From an uncultured Oscillospiraceae bacterium (GTDB taxonomy: Bacteria > Bacillota > Clostridia > Oscillospirales > Oscillospiraceae), in contig CAKTEZ010000004.1 of NCBI GenBank assembly GCA_934553255.1, forward strand, positions 1 through 64,000: a stretch of 64,000 nucleotides of DNA, read 5' to 3'. Below the pieces are notes generated by a model. That model saw nothing but the letters and a program-made list of their open reading frames with translations, was not told the DNA's origin and made no database searches. Positions 9,645-18,295 of the stretch are shown piece after piece. A program made the translations under genes and the position numbers. Every line of letters begins with the position of its first letter. Positions within the stretch are counted from its first letter, which is position 1.

Positions 9645-10369
9645 CGGCGGCTCCCGCGGCGGTTGTTCGAGCGTCCGAGGAAAATGAGAATGTAGCGCAG
9701 CAGCTGCAAAAGCGACGAGAGCAGCGCGGCAACATAGGTCAACGCCGCGGCACGAAGCACCTTGCGCGCCCCCGCTATTTCCTCGTCCTCCAAAATATGC
9801 TCACCTTCCAGCGTTTCAAGCGCGCGGCGGGAGGCGTTGAACTCCACCGGAAGCGTGACGAGCTGGAAGAACGCGACCACGCCGAACAGCACGATGCCGA
9901 GCAGCAGGATCGGCTGGCTGTAAAGGATCAGCCCCAGCATCAACACGAGGAACGATGCCTGCGAGCTGAACTGCGTCGTTTTCACGATGGCGCCGCGGAG
10001 TTTTACGGGAGCGTAGCCCACGGCGTACTGCACCGCATGGCCCGCTTCGTGCGCGGCAACGCCGACCGCCGCGACCGTCGGCGCGTCGTATACGCCGTCG
10101 GAGAGGTAGATGGTGTTGTCCCGCGGATCGTAATGGTCGGTCAGCTTACCCGCGCAGCGGGCGATGCCGACATTCGTTACGCCGTGTGCGCGCAGCACAT
10201 TGGCCGCCGCCTGCGCGCCGGTAAGCCCGCGGCGGTTCGTGACCTTGCTGTAGCGCGAGAAATTCCCGCTGACCTGCGCCTGCGCGTAGAGCGAGAGAAG
10301 CAGGACGGGAACCAACAGGATAAGATAGATGACATCCGACGGATAGTAACCGTAGCTATTTATGGGCAT
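9641..10369 (-). CDS. Membrane zinc metallopeptidase (YugP family)
   Basis: A 242-aa integral membrane protein of the YugP/PF04298 neutral zinc metallopeptidase family. A hydrophobic helix at about 13-30 is followed by the HEAGH zinc-binding motif (His107, Glu108, His111) and further hydrophobic stretches at about 125-175 and 215-235. Its substrate is unknown. It sits between fmt and rsmB, a position where many Clostridia carry this gene. The ATG follows AAGGGAG. The family call is firm; the physiological role is not known. Confidence 0.88.
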   Translation of the reverse strand: MPINSYGYYPSDVIYLILLVPVLLLSLYAQAQVSGNFSRYSKVTNRRGLTGAQAAANVLRAHGVTNVGIARCAGKLTDHYDPRDNTIYLSDGVYDAPTVAAVGVAAHEAGHAVQYAVGYAPVKLRGAIVKTTQFSSQASFLVLMLGLILYSQPILLLGIVLFGVVAFFQLVTLPVEFNASRRALETLEGEHILEDEEIAGARKVLRAAALTYVAALLSSLLQLLRYILIFLGRSNNRRGSRR

Positions 10370-10382
10370 GGTGTGACTCCCT

Positions 10383-11300
10383 TCAGTCTGCCGCCTTCAG
10401 CGGATGGCCGCGCAGATAATCGGCGGCAGCCATGCGTTTGCCGCCCTCGGCCTGAAGCTGCGTGATGACAAGGCTTCTGCCGTCGCCGCAGGCAACGGAG
10501 ATGCCGCGCTTGACCGCGCGCATCGTGCCGGGGGCGGCGGTCGTCATTTCCCCGGAAATAGTCTCGTAAATCTTGACCGTTTTCCCGTCCACGCTCGCAA
10601 CCGCGCAGGGCCACGGAATAAGACCGCGCACCTGACAGTCGATCTCATGCGCGCTCCTCGTCCAGTCGATGGGCGAGAGCGAACGGTCGAGCATGGGCGC
10701 ATAGGTGAACGCCGTTTCGTCCTGCGGCGCGCGCTGCGCCGTACCGTCGGCGAGGGTAGGAATGGTCTCGCTCAACGCCTGCGCGCCAAACGCGGCAAGG
10801 CGTGCCGTCAGCGCGGCGGCATCCTCGTGTTCCCCGATCGCGGTCGAGACCGTGCGGATCACGTCGCCCGCGTCGAGCGCCTTGACCATATACATGATCG
10901 AAACGCCCGTGGTCGTTTCCCCATTGAGAATGGCCCAGTTGATGGGAGCCGCGCCGCGATACTTCGGCAGCAGCGAGGAGTGGATGTTGATGCAGCCGTA
11001 CTTCGGCAGCGCCAGGATCTCCTCCGGCAAGATCTTTCCGTAGGCGGCGACCACGATCAACTCGGGTGCAAGGGTCTGCAAAATGCTGAGCGCCTCGCCG
11101 TCACGCATTTTCAGCGGCTGGTAGACCGGAAGATCCTTCGTTAAGGCATATTCCTTTACAGGTGAGAACGCCAGCTTCATGCCGCGGTTTTTCGGTTTGT
11201 CCGGCTGGGTAAATACGCCGACGACCTCATGCCCGTCCTCGACCAGCCGTTTCAGGGACGCTACGGCAAATTCCGGTGTCCCCATGAATACAATCCTCAT
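10383..11300 (-). CDS. fmt: Methionyl-tRNA formyltransferase
   Basis: Formylates Met-tRNAfMet with 10-formyl-tetrahydrofolate for translation initiation. The 305-aa protein has the N-terminal formyltransferase fold (MRIVFMGTPEFA) and the signature SSLLPKYRGAAPI near residues 110-122, preceded by the catalytic NIH. A C-terminal OB-like domain follows. The start overlaps the def stop as ATGA, coupling it to the deformylase that removes the formyl group. Length is standard (about 310). Confidence 0.96.
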   Translation of the reverse strand: MRIVFMGTPEFAVASLKRLVEDGHEVVGVFTQPDKPKNRGMKLAFSPVKEYALTKDLPVYQPLKMRDGEALSILQTLAPELIVVAAYGKILPEEILALPKYGCINIHSSLLPKYRGAAPINWAILNGETTTGVSIMYMVKALDAGDVIRTVSTAIGEHEDAAALTARLAAFGAQALSETIPTLADGTAQRAPQDETAFTYAPMLDRSLSPIDWTRSAHEIDCQVRGLIPWPCAVASVDGKTVKIYETISGEMTTAAPGTMRAVKRGISVACGDGRSLVITQLQAEGGKRMAAADYLRGHPLKAAD

Positions 11301-11812
11301 TTGTCGTCTTCCCTTTCGTACTCATCCTCATGCTCCTTTAGATGCTGCTCCAGCTCTGCATCCGTGAGCAGGCGGTCGCAATGCTCGCTGAACAGATGCC
11401 CGTCAAGATGCTCGATCTCGTGGCAGAAGCAGCGGGCGGTCAGCTCCTCGTCCTCCACCTCAAAGGTCACGCCGTCACGGTCCTGCGCGCGCACGCGCAC
11501 GGTGTACGGGCGCGTCACCACGCCCCAACGCCCCGGCAGGCTCAGACAGCCCTCAAGTCCCGTCTGCTCGCCCTCGGTCCGGATGATCTCCGGATTGATC
11601 AGTTCAATGATCTCGCCTTCGCCGTCCTCTACGACGCACACACGGCGCAGAATGCCGATCTGCGGCGCGGCAAGGCCGACGCCGCCGGATTCCTCCAGCG
11701 TGTCGCGCAGGTCGTCGAGCAGCGCGTGCAGGCGTGCATCGAAGTTTGTGATAGGGTGGCAGACCTTTTCCAGACAAGGATCCCCTTTTTCCATGATTTT
11801 ACGAATTGCCAT
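11297..11812 (-). CDS. def: Peptide deformylase
   Basis: An Fe/Zn metallohydrolase removing the N-formyl group from nascent proteins. The 171-aa reading from the ATG at 11812 (MAIRKIMEKG) is preferred over an upstream in-frame ATG because AGGAGG lies 6 bases before it. All three family motifs are present: GVGLAAPQIG, EGCLSLPG with the metal-binding Cys, and HEIEH (HExxH) near residue 132. Forms a unit with fmt and lies just downstream of priA. Confidence 0.95.
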   Translation of the reverse strand: MAIRKIMEKGDPCLEKVCHPITNFDARLHALLDDLRDTLEESGGVGLAAPQIGILRRVCVVEDGEGEIIELINPEIIRTEGEQTGLEGCLSLPGRWGVVTRPYTVRVRAQDRDGVTFEVEDEELTARCFCHEIEHLDGHLFSEHCDRLLTDAELEQHLKEHEDEYEREDDK

Positions 11813-11822
11813 CGTTTTCCTC

Positions 11823-14291
11823 CTATTGTATCGCATTGCAGTCGGCAAAAATGTCGAGTCCGCGGTTTTCCTTATGCTGATAAAACGCGCAGAGATATTC
11901 CGCCGCCAGCCGCCGCAGCACGCTGTTGTTCGGCCCCACGAGGAAAACGCGGTAGCGGTAGCGGTTGTTGACCTTCACGACGCTCGCGCCCGCCGGTCCG
12001 AGTACTTCGACCTCAAGCGGTTTGAGTTCCTCGCGTTCCCTGACAGCGTAGGCAAGCGCGTCGCGCAGCGCTTTTGCCGCGCCGATGACGCGGCTCTCGT
12101 CGTTCCCCGTGACGGTAAAAGCAAAGAGGTCGGCAAACGGCGGATAACGCCGAAGCCTCCGCATTCTGATCTCGCTGTCATAGAATGCGTCGTAGTCCTG
12201 CGCTGCGGCCGCACGGATCACATCGTTCTGAGGGGTATAGGTCTGAATGACCGCTCTGCCCTGCTTGCTGCCGCGGCCCGCGCGTCCCACGACCTGTGAG
12301 AGCAGACTGAATGTGCGCTCGGGCGCGCAATAGCTGTCCACATACAGCGACTGGTCGGCGGACAGCACGCCGACGAGCGTCACATTTTCAAAATCCAACC
12401 CCTTGGCGACCATCTGCGTGCCGAGGAGAATGGGGATCTTTTCCTCCGCAAACTGCCGCAGCAGCTTTTCATGACCGCAAGAAGCACCAACGGTATCGGT
12501 ATCCATTCGGAGGACCCTTGCCTGTGGAAAAAGCCCATGCAGCTCCTCCTCGACCCTCTGCGTACCGATGCCGACGCGCTTCATTCTGCCGCCGCATTTG
12601 GGACAGCGGTCATAGGCTCGCTCGCTGTGACCGCAGTAGTGGCACATGAGCCGTCCGTTTGCGCTGTGATAGGTCATCGGAACGCTGCAGCGCGGGCATT
12701 CCGGCGCCTCGCCGCACTCGCCGCACAGCAGCATACGGCTGTTGCCGCGGCGGTTGAGAAAGAGAATGCTTTGCTCGCCGCGCGCGAGATTTTCCTCCAG
12801 CTCCTGCCAGAGTACTCGGCTGATCGCTGTTTCATTTCCCGCGCGAAGCTCCTCGCGCAGATCGGCGATGAGAACGGTGGGAAGCGCCTTTTCGTTGTAT
12901 CGCCTGTGAAGGGAAAATACTTGATAGCGCCCCTGTTTCGCGTAATACATCGTCTCGACCGTGGGCGTTGCCGAGCCGAGCAGCAGCAGCGCCCCGCTTT
13001 GGGCGCAGCGGAACTGCGCAACATCGCGCGTGTGGTAGCGCGGCGGATTTTCCGAGCGGTAGGTCGGCTCCTGCTCCTCGTCCATGATGATGAGGCCGAG
13101 GTTTTCAAGCGGTGCGAATACTGCGCTGCGCGTACCGAGGACGACCTTGACCTCGCCGCGGCGAATGCGCTTCCATTGGTCGTAGCGCTCCGTCAGCCGG
13201 AGCGCGCTGTGGAGCATAACGGCGGAATCCCCAAAATAGGCGGTAAACTTTGCCATCATCTGCGGCGTGAGTGCGATCTCCGGCACGAGCAGCATCGCCG
13301 TGCGCCCCATAGCAAGTGTTTCCTGAATGAGACGGATATAGACCTGCGTTTTCCCGCTGGCAGTCACGCCGTGCAGCAGCGCCGCGCCCGCCTCGCGGCG
13401 GGCAAGAAGCGGCAGCAGACCGTCGAACGCCGTCTGCTGTTCCTCATTGAGAATGATCGGCGCGCCGTCCTCCGCCGTTTCATAGCGTCCGACGCGCAGG
13501 ACCTCCTGCTTGGAGAATACAACGATTCCCGCCTTCTCCAGTCCCTGCAGCGTCCGCAAAGATGCGCCCGTAAAGTAGCAGAGATCCGCCGAGGACAGCG
13601 TTCCCTGCGCGCAGAGCATCTCCACCGCCGCATAGCGCAGCGGCGCGGCGCGCCTCTTCGGCTCGACCGCCGCCAACGCGTCCTCCGCGCTCACGGCAAG
13701 GCTCACCATGCGGACGGATCTGTCGCTGATCTGGCGGACGGCGGTGGTCTCGGAATAAAGGATCCCTTGCTCGCAAAGCGCTTTCAGGCGCTTTGCCGTC
13801 TGTGCGCCGCCAAACTCCTCCAGCTCGCTCCGCTCCAGCTCCCCCCTCGCGGCGATCGCCTGCAGAAGCGGTGCGTCGGTGCGGTTTTTCGCAGTATATG
13901 CTGACAAGTCGCTTTCCTGTACACCGTCCGCCAGGCGGTAGGTCTCTCGGTAACGAAGCCAAATGCCGGCGGGCAGAATGGTCTTAAGGGAATCGTATAC
14001 CGTGCAGAAATACCGAGCCTTCATCCATTTGGCAAGGCGCAGCGATTCCTCATTCAGCAGCGGCTGCTCGTCGAGTACCGACAAGACCGGCTTGAGCGGC
14101 TTATCCACCGCGGCGCGGCCAAGTTCTAACACGAAGCCCTCTGTGCGGCGGTTGCCGCGTCCGAAGGGGACAGCCACGCGCACACCGGCGCAGACCCGTC
14201 CGCTCAGCTCCGGCGGAACAAGATAGGAATAGAGCCTGTCCGCGCTGTAGGGAACGCCGGAAAGGGCGACCCTTGCGACCAAACCCTCCAC
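11823..14291 (-). CDS. priA: Primosomal protein PriA (replication restart helicase)
   Basis: A 3'-5' superfamily 2 helicase that recognises stalled forks and reloads the replisome. From the GTG at 14291, preceded by AAGGGGGGG, the protein has 822 aa: an N-terminal DNA-binding domain, Walker A in HGVTASGKT, a DEEQ box, eight zinc-binding cysteines in CxxC pairs (starting CGECG), and a C-terminal helicase lobe. An in-frame ATG upstream would add 29 residues overlapping the rpoZ end and has no good ribosome-binding site. coaBC, usually between rpoZ and priA in Bacillus, is absent here. Confidence 0.93.
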   Translation of the reverse strand: MEGLVARVALSGVPYSADRLYSYLVPPELSGRVCAGVRVAVPFGRGNRRTEGFVLELGRAAVDKPLKPVLSVLDEQPLLNEESLRLAKWMKARYFCTVYDSLKTILPAGIWLRYRETYRLADGVQESDLSAYTAKNRTDAPLLQAIAARGELERSELEEFGGAQTAKRLKALCEQGILYSETTAVRQISDRSVRMVSLAVSAEDALAAVEPKRRAAPLRYAAVEMLCAQGTLSSADLCYFTGASLRTLQGLEKAGIVVFSKQEVLRVGRYETAEDGAPIILNEEQQTAFDGLLPLLARREAGAALLHGVTASGKTQVYIRLIQETLAMGRTAMLLVPEIALTPQMMAKFTAYFGDSAVMLHSALRLTERYDQWKRIRRGEVKVVLGTRSAVFAPLENLGLIIMDEEQEPTYRSENPPRYHTRDVAQFRCAQSGALLLLGSATPTVETMYYAKQGRYQVFSLHRRYNEKALPTVLIADLREELRAGNETAISRVLWQELEENLARGEQSILFLNRRGNSRMLLCGECGEAPECPRCSVPMTYHSANGRLMCHYCGHSERAYDRCPKCGGRMKRVGIGTQRVEEELHGLFPQARVLRMDTDTVGASCGHEKLLRQFAEEKIPILLGTQMVAKGLDFENVTLVGVLSADQSLYVDSYCAPERTFSLLSQVVGRAGRGSKQGRAVIQTYTPQNDVIRAAAAQDYDAFYDSEIRMRRLRRYPPFADLFAFTVTGNDESRVIGAAKALRDALAYAVREREELKPLEVEVLGPAGASVVKVNNRYRYRVFLVGPNNSVLRRLAAEYLCAFYQHKENRGLDIFADCNAIQ

Positions 14292-14325
14292 GGTATTCCC
14301 CCCCTTCTGCGGCAGCGCGCGGTGT

Positions 14326-14538
14326 TTACTTGCTGATACGTGTATCGATGTCGGCAGCGGTGATCCTGCCCTCGGCAACCTCGTTGATGGCTTCGGTCAC
14401 GGGCTTTTCCGTCAGGTGGATCCCCTCCTGCTCGGCGTCCTCGGCGATCTGGCGGGCGCGGCGCGCGACCACATTGACCAGCAGATAGCGGTTGGGAACA
14501 TTCTTGGTGAGGGTGTTCATAGCGGGATAGAGCATCAT
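14326..14538 (-). CDS. rpoZ: DNA-directed RNA polymerase omega subunit
   Basis: A 70-aa omega subunit that assists RNA polymerase assembly. Family hallmarks are the N-terminal NRYLLVNVVARRARQ helix and the following segment with KPVTEAINEV. The ATG at 14538 is chosen because AAGGAAG lies 9 bases upstream; a second ATG directly follows. The position between gmk and priA is the standard one in Bacillota. Nothing unusual. Confidence 0.93.
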   Translation of the reverse strand: MMLYPAMNTLTKNVPNRYLLVNVVARRARQIAEDAEQEGIHLTEKPVTEAINEVAEGRITAADIDTRISK

Positions 14539-14586
14539 AATCGTGTACTTCCTTTCGCCGCGGCGCGGCATGATTTATAAATAGGA

Positions 14587-15177
14587 TTACTGTAAAATTT
14601 CCATGCGCTCGCTCGGCCGGCAATGCTCGGCGAGCATAATGGCGTTGATCTCGCGCACGGCATTTTCCACCGTGTCGTTGATGACAAAATAATCGTAGGT
14701 GTTGGCGGTCTGAAGCTCGACCTTCGCGCGGACAAGACGCTTTTGGATCTTCTCGGGACTGTCCGTGCCGCGGCCGGTCAGACGGGCCTCCAGCGCGTCC
14801 CACGAGGGCGGAGCGATGAAAATACGCACCGTCTCAGGCCGCTTGCTGACGACCTGCAGCGCACCCTGCACCTCGATGTCAAGGATCACATCCCGCCCTT
14901 GCGCCATGGCTTCGTCCACATAGCGCTTGGGCGTGCCGTAAAAGCTGCCGACATACTCGGCGTATTCGAGGAACTCATCCTCCTGGATCATATCGCGGAA
15001 GCGTTCCACGTCAATAAAATGGTAGTGGACCCCGTCGAGTTCGCCCTCGCGCGGCTTGCGCGTGGTGGCGGAAACGGAGAAATAAAGGTCGTCGCGTCCC
15101 TTGAGAAGTTCGCGCAGGACGGTGCTTTTGCCGACCCCCGATGGGCCGGAGATGATAAAGGTCTTTCCGGTTCTCAT
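14587..15177 (-). CDS. gmk: Guanylate kinase
   Basis: ATP-dependent GMP kinase of nucleotide salvage and GTP/dGTP supply. The 196-aa protein starts [10 protein letters not shown] and has the P-loop GPSGVGKS near residues 10-17, the GMP-binding region with TTRKPREGE and the downstream VHY. The ATG at 15177 overlaps the remA stop as ATGA and is preceded by GGGAAG; an in-frame start 18 bases upstream lies inside remA and is less likely. Standard length. Confidence 0.95.
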   Translation of the reverse strand: MRTGKTFIISGPSGVGKSTVLRELLKGRDDLYFSVSATTRKPREGELDGVHYHFIDVERFRDMIQEDEFLEYAEYVGSFYGTPKRYVDEAMAQGRDVILDIEVQGALQVVSKRPETVRIFIAPPSWDALEARLTGRGTDSPEKIQKRLVRAKVELQTANTYDYFVINDTVENAVREINAIMLAEHCRPSERMEILQ

Positions 15178-15440
15178 AGCTTTGTATCTTCCCATTCTCC
15201 CAGAATTTCAAGGCCGAGGCGGGCGGCCAGCTTCTCCGCCGCGATGGCGCTGAGCACCACATGGTCGCTGTCCATCACAAAGACGGAGGCGGTCTTTCTG
15301 CCGTAGGTCGCGTCGATGAGCATGCCGCGCTCGCGCGACTCCTGAATGAGCCGCTTGATGGGCGCGGAATCCGGACTGACGACGGCGACCACACGTTCGG
15401 CGGAGACCAGATTGCCGAAGCCGATGTTGATGAGTTTCAT
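15174..15440 (-). CDS. remA: RemA/DUF370 family regulatory protein
   Basis: An 88-aa protein of the DUF370 family (starts [10 protein letters not shown]). In Bacillus subtilis RemA is a DNA-binding protein that forms ring-like oligomers and activates extracellular matrix and osmoprotection genes. The family core, with [10 protein letters not shown] and [10 protein letters not shown], is intact. It lies in the conserved yicC-remA-gmk order. Whether it controls matrix genes in this organism cannot be told from the sequence. Confidence 0.93.
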   Translation of the reverse strand: MKLINIGFGNLVSAERVVAVVSPDSAPIKRLIQESRERGMLIDATYGRKTASVFVMDSDHVVLSAIAAEKLAARLGLEILGEWEDTKL

Positions 15441-15452
15441 CGTCTCCCCCTC

Positions 15453-16331
15453 TCACTCGATGTTCTGCACCTGCTCACGGATCTTTTCGACCTCCGCTTT
15501 CAGGGCGATAACGTCGCGGGCAATGGCAACATCGTTGCACTTCGAGCCGATGGTATTGCTCTCGCGGTTGACCTCCTGAATGAGGAAGTCCATCTTCCGC
15601 CCCATCGGTTCATCGGAGGCGAGCATACCGCGAAGCTGGGAAACATGGGAGCGCAGACGGACCGTTTCCTCATCCACAGCGATCTTATCGGCAAAGATGG
15701 CGGCCTCGGTCAAAATGCGTCCCTCGTCGATGGTGGTGGAATGCAGGACCTCCTCCATCTTAGCCGTCAGACGCGCGCGATATTCCTCTACCGTCTGCGG
15801 CGAGCGTTCCTCGACCTTTCCGGTAAGGCGTTCGATGGTGTCCAACCGCCTGCCGATGTCGGCGGCGAGGCGCTCACCCTCGGTCGCGCGCATGGCGTTA
15901 TAGGCCGTGAGCGCATCGTCCAGCACAGCGCAGAGGTCGGCGGCGACGCTTTCGAGGTCCTCCTCCGCCTTGGTGACGGTCAGCACATCAGGGAACCTGG
16001 CGATGGCGACGGCGCTGATCTCACTCGTAAGGCCGCAGGCCTCGTTGATCTCGCACAGCGCCTTATAGTACCCCTCCGCCAGCGGGCGGTTAAGCTTGAC
16101 GACCGCTTCGTCCGCCGCCGAGGTGTCGATGGTGACGAACACGTCTATCTTGCCGCGGGAAATGACCTTCTGTACGCGGGACTTCACCGCGTCCTCGGCA
16201 AAGATGTAGGCGCGCGGCATTTTCACCGTACAGTCGAGGTAGCGGTTGTTGACGCTTCGGACCTCCACCGTGACATCGCGGCCGTTTCTCATTTCTCTGG
16301 CTCTTCCGTAGCCAGTCATACTCTTGACCAA
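15453..16331 (-). CDS. YicC family endoribonuclease
   Basis: A 292-aa YicC/YloC-family protein, recognised by the N-terminal SMTGYGRA and the C-terminal QEVNRESNTIGSK block. Members form hexamers and act as endoribonucleases in RNA turnover. It starts with TTG at 16331 (MVKSMTGYG), with AAGGAGGG six bases upstream; the next ATG, four codons on, would cut into the conserved motif. It heads the conserved yicC-remA-gmk-rpoZ block. Confidence 0.93.
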   Translation of the reverse strand: MVKSMTGYGRAREMRNGRDVTVEVRSVNNRYLDCTVKMPRAYIFAEDAVKSRVQKVISRGKIDVFVTIDTSAADEAVVKLNRPLAEGYYKALCEINEACGLTSEISAVAIARFPDVLTVTKAEEDLESVAADLCAVLDDALTAYNAMRATEGERLAADIGRRLDTIERLTGKVEERSPQTVEEYRARLTAKMEEVLHSTTIDEGRILTEAAIFADKIAVDEETVRLRSHVSQLRGMLASDEPMGRKMDFLIQEVNRESNTIGSKCNDVAIARDVIALKAEVEKIREQVQNIE

Positions 16332-16347
16332 TGCGAACCCTCCTTAT

Positions 16348-16968
16348 TTACATGATGCACGGCAGGCAGAAGTACCCTCCGCCGCCGAGCAGGTTGCAGC
16401 ATAGGGCGGCCATGCACCAGTTCGTGCAGGCGTCGTTGCCGCAGCTCGTGGAAACGGTATTATAGCCCTCGGGCCGGTAACCGCGGTTGTTGAAGGCAGC
16501 CAACGCCTGACGGTATTCCGGATTGTCGGCGTCCATGCGGCAGGCGGTCTCAAAGTACCGCTTGGCCTCGTCCAGCCAGCCGCGGCGATAACAGACATTC
16601 CCCATAAGGAAATTCCACTCGGCGTTGTGGTCGCTGGCGGCGGCAAGCATACGCTCCGCCTGTGAAATATCCCCGCGGGCGATCGCCACACGGATCTGCT
16701 GCATGGTCGGATCCGCGCTCCTATAGCCGCCGCTCGTCGTGCCGTAGTAGCTCTGCGAGGAGCTGCCGCCATAGCCGGATCTGCGCTGCTTCTGGATCTG
16801 GTCGTAAGCCTCGTTGATCTCCTTCATCTTTTCCTGTGCGAGATCGGCCAGCGGATTATCGTGGTAGTTGTCCGGATGGTATTTCCTCGCCAGTTCACGG
16901 TACGCTTTCTTGACCTCCTCGTCCGAAGCCGAGGGAGCGATATTCAATACTTTGTAGGGGTCGTTCAT
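16348..16968 (-). CDS. J-domain protein with cysteine-rich C-terminus
   Basis: A 206-aa protein: an N-terminal J-domain (about 1-65) with the HPD motif at 31-33, which stimulates DnaK ATPase; a Ser/Tyr/Gly-rich linker; a region at about 90-155 with TPR-like helices ([19 protein letters not shown]); and a tail with a cluster of cysteines including CC at about 190 and CLPC at 201-204. It lacks the DnaJ zinc domain, so it is not DnaJ itself. The start overlaps the DUF5685 gene as ATGA. The Cys-rich tail could bind metal or be a lipid or membrane attachment site; that is a guess. Confidence 0.85.
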   Translation of the reverse strand: MNDPYKVLNIAPSASDEEVKKAYRELARKYHPDNYHDNPLADLAQEKMKEINEAYDQIQKQRRSGYGGSSSQSYYGTTSGGYRSADPTMQQIRVAIARGDISQAERMLAAASDHNAEWNFLMGNVCYRRGWLDEAKRYFETACRMDADNPEYRQALAAFNNRGYRPEGYNTVSTSCGNDACTNWCMAALCCNLLGGGGYFCLPCIM

Positions 16969-17870
16969 ACGGTTTCCTCGCGTCTGTTAGGTTTCGTGGT
17001 CCTGCGAAGCCGCCTGCGGCGGCGGTAAGTCCCGTCCAGCACGGCCTTGCCGATACCGTACAGGCTCTCATAAAAAACGCTGTCTAAGATCGTCGTCCAT
17101 ACGCCGAAGTCACACAGGGCATAGGCGCCCGCCATGCGCGCGATCGATGCGTCGAGCGTTTCCGCTATGGCCAGCTTGTCCGCTTCCGTCAGGCTCTCGC
17201 CCGCGTTCCCATAGCGGTAACGCAAGGGATTATAGCTTCCGCTGCGCGCATCCCTCTTGAAGTCGTCCGCTGCGTCAATGAGGTAGATCCAACGGCCGAG
17301 CTGATAGAATATCTGCTCCAGAACGCGCCGGCGGCGCTCGTCCGTCACTTCGGCGGCAATGTCCGCCATCAGCGCCGCGAACGGCTCTGCCGCCGCGTCG
17401 ATGGAGGCGCAGCGCTCCTTTTCCAGCGCGTTGAGCGCACGAAGATGCTCGCGCACCGCTGCATCAAACCGCGGGAGCCGCGCGCCCGCCTTTCGGTAGG
17501 CGCGGCGCAGGAGCAGCGCCGCCGCGCGGTATTTGAGGCCGCTCCAGAAGCCATGGTCCGCGATATGGTCCTGTATCTGCCACCAGGAGAGGATCACGCT
17601 GCGGTCCGCCGCCGCGTCAAGCGCGGCCGTTTCGTTCTGCACCCGGCAGCCCCGACAGGGGTGGACGGCGCAGCGGCGCGTTTCGCACGCCTCCTTCCCG
17701 CCCTCGGAAAGCAGAATGGCGAGAAAGGTGAAATCATAGTTGAGCAGGAAGCGCGCGGCAAAGCCGTACTGCCTGCCAAGCGTGTGGCACAGTCCGCAGT
17801 AAACCGCGCGGAAGCGTTCGCGCTCGCACTCGCCGAGCCGCTCTGCGGACGGTAAAACATAGCCGAACAT
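16965..17870 (-). CDS. DUF5685 family protein
   Basis: A 301-aa protein matching DUF5685: starts [10 protein letters not shown], has YCGLC (Cys25, Cys28) followed by [10 protein letters not shown], then C62, C67, C72 and C75 (HPCRGC), and a mostly helical remainder that resembles polyprenyl-synthase-like helical bundles (e.g. DAADDFKRD near the middle). Function unknown. It is co-transcribed and translationally coupled with the J-domain gene, and seven bases follow the RseC-like gene. The six early cysteines suggest metal or redox binding. Confidence 0.8.
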   Translation of the reverse strand: MFGYVLPSAERLGECERERFRAVYCGLCHTLGRQYGFAARFLLNYDFTFLAILLSEGGKEACETRRCAVHPCRGCRVQNETAALDAAADRSVILSWWQIQDHIADHGFWSGLKYRAAALLLRRAYRKAGARLPRFDAAVREHLRALNALEKERCASIDAAAEPFAALMADIAAEVTDERRRRVLEQIFYQLGRWIYLIDAADDFKRDARSGSYNPLRYRYGNAGESLTEADKLAIAETLDASIARMAGAYALCDFGVWTTILDSVFYESLYGIGKAVLDGTYRRRRRLRRTTKPNRREETV

Positions 17871-17877
17871 CGTTCCC

Positions 17878-18285
17878 TTACAGCAGGCGCGTGATCGTGA
17901 ACACCATGCCGCCCGTACGCTTTACTCGGCGGTCGTACACAATGGCCGGAACGATGCCGAGGAAGAAGCCCGCAATGGCGATGGCATAGCGCACGCCCTC
18001 GCTCGAAACTGCGGCGGAGCAGAAATAGCCGAGCAAGAACAGCACGATGGGAACGGTATAGACCAAGAGCATCATGCCGTAGAGGCGCTTATTGCTGCTT
18101 TCGACCACGACCTTCTGCCCCACCTTTGCGCCGAGGGGATCAAGCGCCACCGCGCGGATCGACGTGCCGCTCACACCGCAGCCGGCGCATTCCTCGCAGT
18201 CGTGTCCACAGGCGGATTTGCGCGGGACGGATATTTCCACCCTCTCTCCGCGCAGGAGTTTTTCTACGGTTGCGATCTGTGTCAT
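17878..18285 (-). CDS. SoxR-reducing system protein RseC family
   Basis: A 135-aa membrane protein of the RseC/MucC type. The N-terminal cytoplasmic part carries a CX3CX2CX2C motif (C26, C30, C33, C36), and two transmembrane helices follow (about 72-92 and 95-115). Family members are linked to electron transfer through the Rnf complex and to SoxR reduction in Proteobacteria; in Clostridia they are usually found near rnf genes, which are not seen here. The ATG follows AAAGGAGG. Located directly after cdaR in the long operon. Confidence 0.85.
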   Translation of the reverse strand: MTQIATVEKLLRGERVEISVPRKSACGHDCEECAGCGVSGTSIRAVALDPLGAKVGQKVVVESSNKRLYGMMLLVYTVPIVLFLLGYFCSAAVSSEGVRYAIAIAGFFLGIVPAIVYDRRVKRTGGMVFTITRLL

Positions 18286-18295
18286 GGATCCTCCT

